Assembly: GCF_016907365.1 (NCBI RefSeq)
Contig: NZ_JAFBBV010000001.1
Coordinates: 3,472,001-3,536,000, forward strand
Direction: 5' to 3'
DNA from: Oerskovia paurometabola
GTDB taxonomy: Bacteria > Actinomycetota > Actinomycetes > Actinomycetales > Cellulomonadaceae
DNA: 64,000 nucleotides
The position numbers and the translations under genes are program-made. Below the pieces are notes generated by a model that was not told the DNA's origin, ran no database searches, and was given only the letters and a program-made list of their open reading frames with translations. Position 1 is the stretch's first letter. Every line of letters begins with the position of its first letter. Below are positions 60,541 through 64,000 of the stretch, piece after piece.

Positions 60541-62043
60541 TCAGCCTTCCCGCACGATGTCGGCGACGTAGAAGCTCTCCGTCACCTGGTTCACCGGGAA
60601 GCCCGTGATCTCGGCGCGCGCGACCCGGATCTGCGGGTCGAGGTACAGCCAGGCGCTCGCCGCTTCCTGCCCGATGGTCTCGTTGACCTGGGTCAGCAGG
60701 GCCGTCTGCTCGTCGGTCGTGGCCGCCTGGTCGGCGTCCGCGACCCACTGCTGGACGTCCTTGTTGTCGTAGCCCCAGTAGAAGTCCGGGTTGGCGTACC
60801 AGACGACGTCGCGCGGGTTCACGTGGCCCATGAGCGTGGTCTGGAAGTCGTGGTCCGTGTAGATCTTCTGGTACCAGGTCGCGTCGTCGACCGGGTTGAG
60901 CGTGAGCGTGACGCCCACGGCCTTCAGGTCCGCCTGGAGGAGCTGGGCGATGGTCTCGGACGGGTCGCCCGCGACGTAGTCGACCGCGATGCTCAGGCCG
61001 CTCACGCCGGCCTGCGCGAGCAGGTCCTTCGCGACCTGCGGGTCGTACGCGTGCACGTCGGCCTGGTCGACGAACCACGGGTCGGTCGGCGGGACCATCG
61101 AGCCGATGACCTGACCGCGCCCGTCCCACACGGCGTCGAGGATCTTCTCGCGGTCGATCGCCTGGTAGAGCGCCTGGCGGACACGGACGTCGTCGAACGG
61201 GGCGACGCGGTCGTTGAACGCCCAGATCTGCTTGGTCGTCGAGGTGCCCTCGGTGATGGTGAACTCGTCGTTCCCCTCGAACTGCAGGAGCTGGTCCGGG
61301 GAGTCCTCCGCGATGACCAGGTCGAGGTCGCCGGTCAGGAGCGCGTTGTTGAGCGCGGTCGTGTCCTGGAAGAAGCGGAACGTGACGCCCGAGTTCTTGG
61401 CGGGCTCGCCCCAGTAGGCGTCGTTGCGCTCGATCGTGAGGTGGTCGCCCTGCGTCCACTCGACGAAGCGATACGGGCCCGTGCCGTTGTCACTCGTCAG
61501 CTCGGTGTCGCCGTCCCGCACGATCGTGACCGACGCGAGGTAGAACGGCAGCGACTGGCTGCGGCGCGACAGGTCGAGCTGGACCGTGGCGTCGTCGGGG
61601 GCCGTGATCGCGGAGATGACCGACAGGTCGTTCTTGCGCGCGCTCTTGGACTCGGGCGCGATGGTCTGCGAGATGCTCCACACGACGTCCTGCGCGCTCA
61701 GCGCGGACCCGTCGTGGAACGTCACGCCCGGCTGCAGGTGGAACGTGTAGACGAGGCCGTCCTCGGACACGTCCCAGTCCTTCGCGAGCGTCGGGACCAC
61801 CTCGCCGGCGACGTCGACCGAGGTCAGGCCCTCGAAGACGTTGCGCGTCATGGTCTGCGAGACGCCCGAGCTGCCGCCGACGTTGCGGACCAGTCCGGTG
61901 GGCTCGTTGGTCGAGCCGATGACGATCTCGGCGTCAGCGCCTGCCGCGGCGCTGCTGCTCGCGCTGCCGGACCCGCCCGAGCCGCACGCGGCGAGCAGGA
62001 GGGTCGTCGCCAGGACCGCGGCGGCTGCCTTGAGGGTTCTCAT
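60541..62043 (-). CDS. Solute-binding lipoprotein of the peptide-type ABC importer
   Basis: A 500-residue SBP_bac_5 family protein. Lipobox LLLAAC with Cys20, then SGGSGSASSS linker and a periplasmic-type fold: MTRNVFEGLTSVDVAGEVVPTLAKDWDVSEDGLVYTFHLQPGVTFHDGSALSAQDV. Ligand is not known: peptides, nickel or sulfur-containing compounds are all plausible. First gene of the five-gene operon, preceded by a long leader with a Cys-rich ORF. ATG 62043 has a GGAAG ribosome site. Confidence 0.92.
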   Translation of the reverse strand: MRTLKAAAAVLATTLLLAACGSGGSGSASSSAAAGADAEIVIGSTNEPTGLVRNVGGSSGVSQTMTRNVFEGLTSVDVAGEVVPTLAKDWDVSEDGLVYTFHLQPGVTFHDGSALSAQDVVWSISQTIAPESKSARKNDLSVISAITAPDDATVQLDLSRRSQSLPFYLASVTIVRDGDTELTSDNGTGPYRFVEWTQGDHLTIERNDAYWGEPAKNSGVTFRFFQDTTALNNALLTGDLDLVIAEDSPDQLLQFEGNDEFTITEGTSTTKQIWAFNDRVAPFDDVRVRQALYQAIDREKILDAVWDGRGQVIGSMVPPTDPWFVDQADVHAYDPQVAKDLLAQAGVSGLSIAVDYVAGDPSETIAQLLQADLKAVGVTLTLNPVDDATWYQKIYTDHDFQTTLMGHVNPRDVVWYANPDFYWGYDNKDVQQWVADADQAATTDEQTALLTQVNETIGQEAASAWLYLDPQIRVARAEITGFPVNQVTESFYVADIVREG

Positions 62044-62344
62044 GGGGGTTCTTCCGTTCCAGGAGGTGCAGCGGGGCTGCACGGGGACCACCCCGCTCCC
62101 GCGACCTGGGTCACGGGACGAGGTGGTGAGGGGTTCGTGGAGCGCGGTCGTCCGACCCGTGGCGGGGGCCGGGGCGGCGGAGACCGGGAGGGCTCGGGCG
62201 TCACGAGCGCGGCCGACGGTGCGGGGCGCTGCGATCACGGGGCACGACGACGCGTGCGACGGGAGAGCCGGAGGATCAGACCTGTGCGTCAGGGGCGGTC
62301 ACGTCGGGGAGCACCCGCGACGGACGCCGCCTGTCAGCGGCTGT
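62044..62344 (-). other. Long untranslated leader of the importer operon
   Basis: About 300 nt between the Cys-rich ORF and the lipoprotein start, with no credible gene. Right before the lipoprotein ribosome site, GTGCAG (62066-62071) pairs with CTGCAC (62077-62082), while AGCGGGG (62070-62076) can instead pair with CCCCGCT (62091-62097); the two pairings exclude each other. Just after the ORF stop, GCCGC and GGCGGC make a small hairpin at about 62325-62340. The arrangement suits attenuation. I did not recognise any known riboswitch. Confidence 0.5.
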
Positions 62345-62434
62345 TCAGAGACAGCGACAACAGCGGGCGGCGCTCGTCGAGCCGTGCCGTCCGGTGCTGG
62401 GGGTGCGCGTGGAAGCGCTCAGGTCGAGAAACAT
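62345..62434 (-). CDS. Cys-rich 29-residue upstream ORF (candidate leader peptide)
   Basis: A 29-codon ORF beginning ATG 62434 and ending Arg-Cys-Cys-Arg-Cys-Leu-stop, with three TGT codons in its last five positions before Leu. A -10-like GATAGT lies about 9 bp before the ATG, so translation could start almost at the 5' end. Actinobacteria have Cys-ended upstream ORFs that couple ribosome stalling at Cys codons to downstream expression. By analogy, this would raise importer expression when charged tRNA-Cys is scarce. The coding claim rests on position and composition only. Confidence 0.55.
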   Translation of the reverse strand: MFLDLSASTRTPSTGRHGSTSAARCCRCL

Positions 62435-62566
62435 GATGCGACAACTATCTCACCGACCATGCGGTATGGATGCGCACGAACGGTGTGGCGGTCGTCACGT
62501 CCCCGGTCCCGCTGCTAGGGTCGCCGAGCCGAGCGTGAGCTCGCCTGGGTCGTCGATGGAGCACTC

Positions 62567-63313
62567 ATGCTGCGTGTCACCGTGCCTGTCCGGGTCCTCG
62601 TCCGCCGCCTCGCGCTGGCGATCGCGATCCTGGCCGTCCTGCACCTCCTGGCCAACTTCCTCGAGAAGGGCGCCGACCTGCACGGCGGCGTGATCGAGCC
62701 GCTCGTCCACTACTTCAGCATGGACGAGGAGGTCAACGTCCCCACCTGGTTCACCGTGGTCCTGCTGGCCTCGACGGGACTCGTGACGGGGGACCTGCTG
62801 CACGTCGAGCCCGTCCCGGCGCGACGGTGGGCCTGGGGGCTCATCGCGTTCGTGCTCCTGTACCTGTCGATCGACGAGATGACGAGCTTCCACGAGCACC
62901 TGGGCACCTCGCTCGAAGAACATTTCCGTAGCATCGCGGACCTGCCCTTCAACGGCTGGATCGCGTTCTACGGCCCGCTCGCGCTCGTCGTGGCCGCGAT
63001 CGTCGTCCCGCTCCTGTGGGGACTGCCGAGCAGGTTCCTGCGCCCCATGGCGCTCGCCGGGGTCCTCTACGTGGCCGGTGCCGTCGGCTTCGAGGCGATC
63101 GCGGGGCTGCTGGAGGACCAGGGCTTCGACCGGGCGACGTTCGTCGGGCAGCTCGCGGTGCTCGGCGAGGAGAGCCTCGAGATGGTCGCGGTGCTCGTGT
63201 TCCTCGTGGCCGTGGTGCGCTACCGCGACGCCCTCGACGGGGGCGTCGCCGCCGTCGAGGGGCGCTCGTCCTCGGCGGGGGCGCCCGACGACGGGACCAC
63301 ACTTCATCCTTGA
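62567..63313 (+). CDS. Multi-pass membrane protein with acidic/His motifs, function unknown
   Basis: A 248-residue protein with six predicted helices. Conserved-looking polar clusters face the helices: YFSMDEEVNVPTWF, YLSIDEMTSFHEHLG and LGEESLEMVAVLVF; the D-E...H-E-H arrangement resembles metal ligands in some membrane hydrolases, but I do not recognise a family. ATG 62567 with ribosome site GGAG. It is followed 75 bp later by an acyltransferase on the same strand, so they may be co-expressed. Confidence 0.75.
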   Translation: MLRVTVPVRVLVRRLALAIAILAVLHLLANFLEKGADLHGGVIEPLVHYFSMDEEVNVPTWFTVVLLASTGLVTGDLLHVEPVPARRWAWGLIAFVLLYLSIDEMTSFHEHLGTSLEEHFRSIADLPFNGWIAFYGPLALVVAAIVVPLLWGLPSRFLRPMALAGVLYVAGAVGFEAIAGLLEDQGFDRATFVGQLAVLGEESLEMVAVLVFLVAVVRYRDALDGGVAAVEGRSSSAGAPDDGTTLHP

Positions 63314-63388
63314 CCCTCTCCCGCCCAGGCGCCCACGATGCAAGAGCGGCCTCTCGACGGGGCCGCGCACCAGCGGCAGGGGACCTCG

Positions 63389-64000
63389 ATGACGACTCCG
63401 GCGGAGACGAGCAGCGCCCCGCGCCAGCTCCCCTCCCTCACGGCGATCCGCGCGGTCGCCGCCGCGGCGGTCCTGGTGTTCCACCTGGACTACTGGCAGG
63501 TGCTCGACATCCCCGGGGCGTACTACGGCAGCACCGGGGTCGCGCTGTTCTTCGTGCTCTCGGGCTTCATCCTCACGTGGACCGCCAACCCCGCGCTCCC
63601 CCGCAGCGGCTTCTACCTGCGCCGCGTCGCGCGGATCTACCCCGACCACCTCGTGACGCTGGTCGCGGCCCTCGTCATCGCCCTGGTCCTGGGCAGCCCG
63701 CCCGTGACCGGGCGCATCATCGGCGCCAACGTCCTGCTGCTCCAGGCCTGGTCCCTGGACCCCACGGTCGTGTACGGGCTCAACGGCGTCGCGTGGTCGC
63801 TGTCGTGCGAGCTCGCGTTCTACCTCGCCTTCCCGTTCCTCCTGCCGCTGCTGCGGCGCTGGTCGCCACGGACCCGGCTCGTGGTGACCCTCGTGGCGCT
63901 CGCGATCCCGCTCGTCGCGACGGTCGCGGCCCCCACGACGTACCAGGTGCTCTACCACTTCCCCCTCGCCCGGTTCCCCGAGTTCGTGCTGGGCGTCGTC
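63389..64000 (+). CDS. Acyltransferase family 3 protein (3' end outside window)
   Basis: The first 204 residues of an integral-membrane acyltransferase. LPSLTAIRAVAAAAVLVFHLDYWQ contains the motif R-A-x-A-A-x-x-V-x-x-x-H with the catalytic His, and GVALFFVLSGFILTW and FYLRRVARIYPDH (RxxR, the substrate-site arginines) follow. These enzymes O-acylate surface glycans or antibiotics. ATG 63389 has ribosome site AGGGGACC; ATG 63338 would add 17 residues. The gene runs off the window edge. Confidence 0.9.
   Translation, partial: MTTPAETSSAPRQLPSLTAIRAVAAAAVLVFHLDYWQVLDIPGAYYGSTGVALFFVLSGFILTWTANPALPRSGFYLRRVARIYPDHLVTLVAALVIALVLGSPPVTGRIIGANVLLLQAWSLDPTVVYGLNGVAWSLSCELAFYLAFPFLLPLLRRWSPRTRLVVTLVALAIPLVATVAAPTTYQVLYHFPLARFPEFVLGVV

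Noticed and set aside
62044-62344. Known metabolite riboswitch in the importer leader
   Set aside because: I looked for SAM, cobalamin, TPP and glycine-type cores and saw none that I could support by eye; attenuation by the upstream ORF fits better.

Overview
The window is about 64 kb of very GC-rich DNA from an actinobacterium. A mycothiol gene (mca) beside a DUF4307 gene and greA, a chromosomal GH19 chitinase, a secreted starch-degrading amylase, many GTG starts and several near-leaderless promoters point to the Micrococcales, most likely the Cellulomonas/Oerskovia/Cellulosimicrobium group. This placement is inferred from gene content; there is no rRNA. I see no prophage, insertion sequence or CRISPR array. 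It reads as ordinary chromosome with dispersed palindromic repeats.

Layout. 1-10.4 kb: TrhA-like membrane protein (cut by the edge), nitrilase-family hydrolase, mca cluster, greA, a DUF559 endonuclease-like gene between palindromes, then ilvA, an AI-2E family permease and metB as an overlapping operon, and msrA. 10.4-24.2 kb: tandem repeat and a perfect 68-bp palindrome, chitinase, PAP2, CPBP protease, ArsR/SRPBCC pair, LysR-domain/DUF5997 pair, LysE with its LysR regulator, an RNA methyltransferase, FKBP, GH15 enzyme, and a TetR-controlled hydrolase. 24.3-38.9 kb: cystathionine beta-synthase operon, ABC exporter followed by a two-component system, esterase-like hydrolase, an RND pump with a MarR repressor, and an MFS pump with a second MarR. 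38.9-43.2 kb: ArsR-like regulator, two adjacent clpP paralogues, a PopR/ClgR-like regulator, VOC protein and a tRNA. 43.3-54.5 kb: MpaB-like oxygenase, type II NADH dehydrogenase, PadR/HAAS pair, a second DUF559 gene between palindromes, then ppx, DUF501, FtsB-like, eno and mazG. 54.6-64 kb: alpha-amylase, a five-gene peptide-type ABC importer with a Cys-rich upstream ORF, a membrane protein and an acyltransferase cut by the edge.

Points of most interest. (1) Two DUF559/Vsr-like endonuclease genes are each bracketed by a matched pair of long palindromes from different subfamilies; a solo copy of one subfamily lies at 10.5 kb. The arms co-vary between copies, which recalls REP/RAYT-type elements but with a different protein. 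(2) A short motif, GCCGAGGGTGAC, is clustered at 24.2, 53.7 and 57.7 kb, and repeat sequence supplies the stop codons of three genes. (3) The clpP pair carries a TCTGCC-N3-GGCAGA palindrome matching the Streptomyces PopR box as I remember it, and the nearby XRE regulator ends in Leu-Ala-Ala, like a Clp-degraded activator. (4) A 29-codon upstream ORF ending Cys-Cys-Arg-Cys precedes the ABC importer and looks like a cysteine-responsive attenuator. (5) A tRNA with a UAA anticodon has the short class I shape rather than the class II shape normal for leucine.
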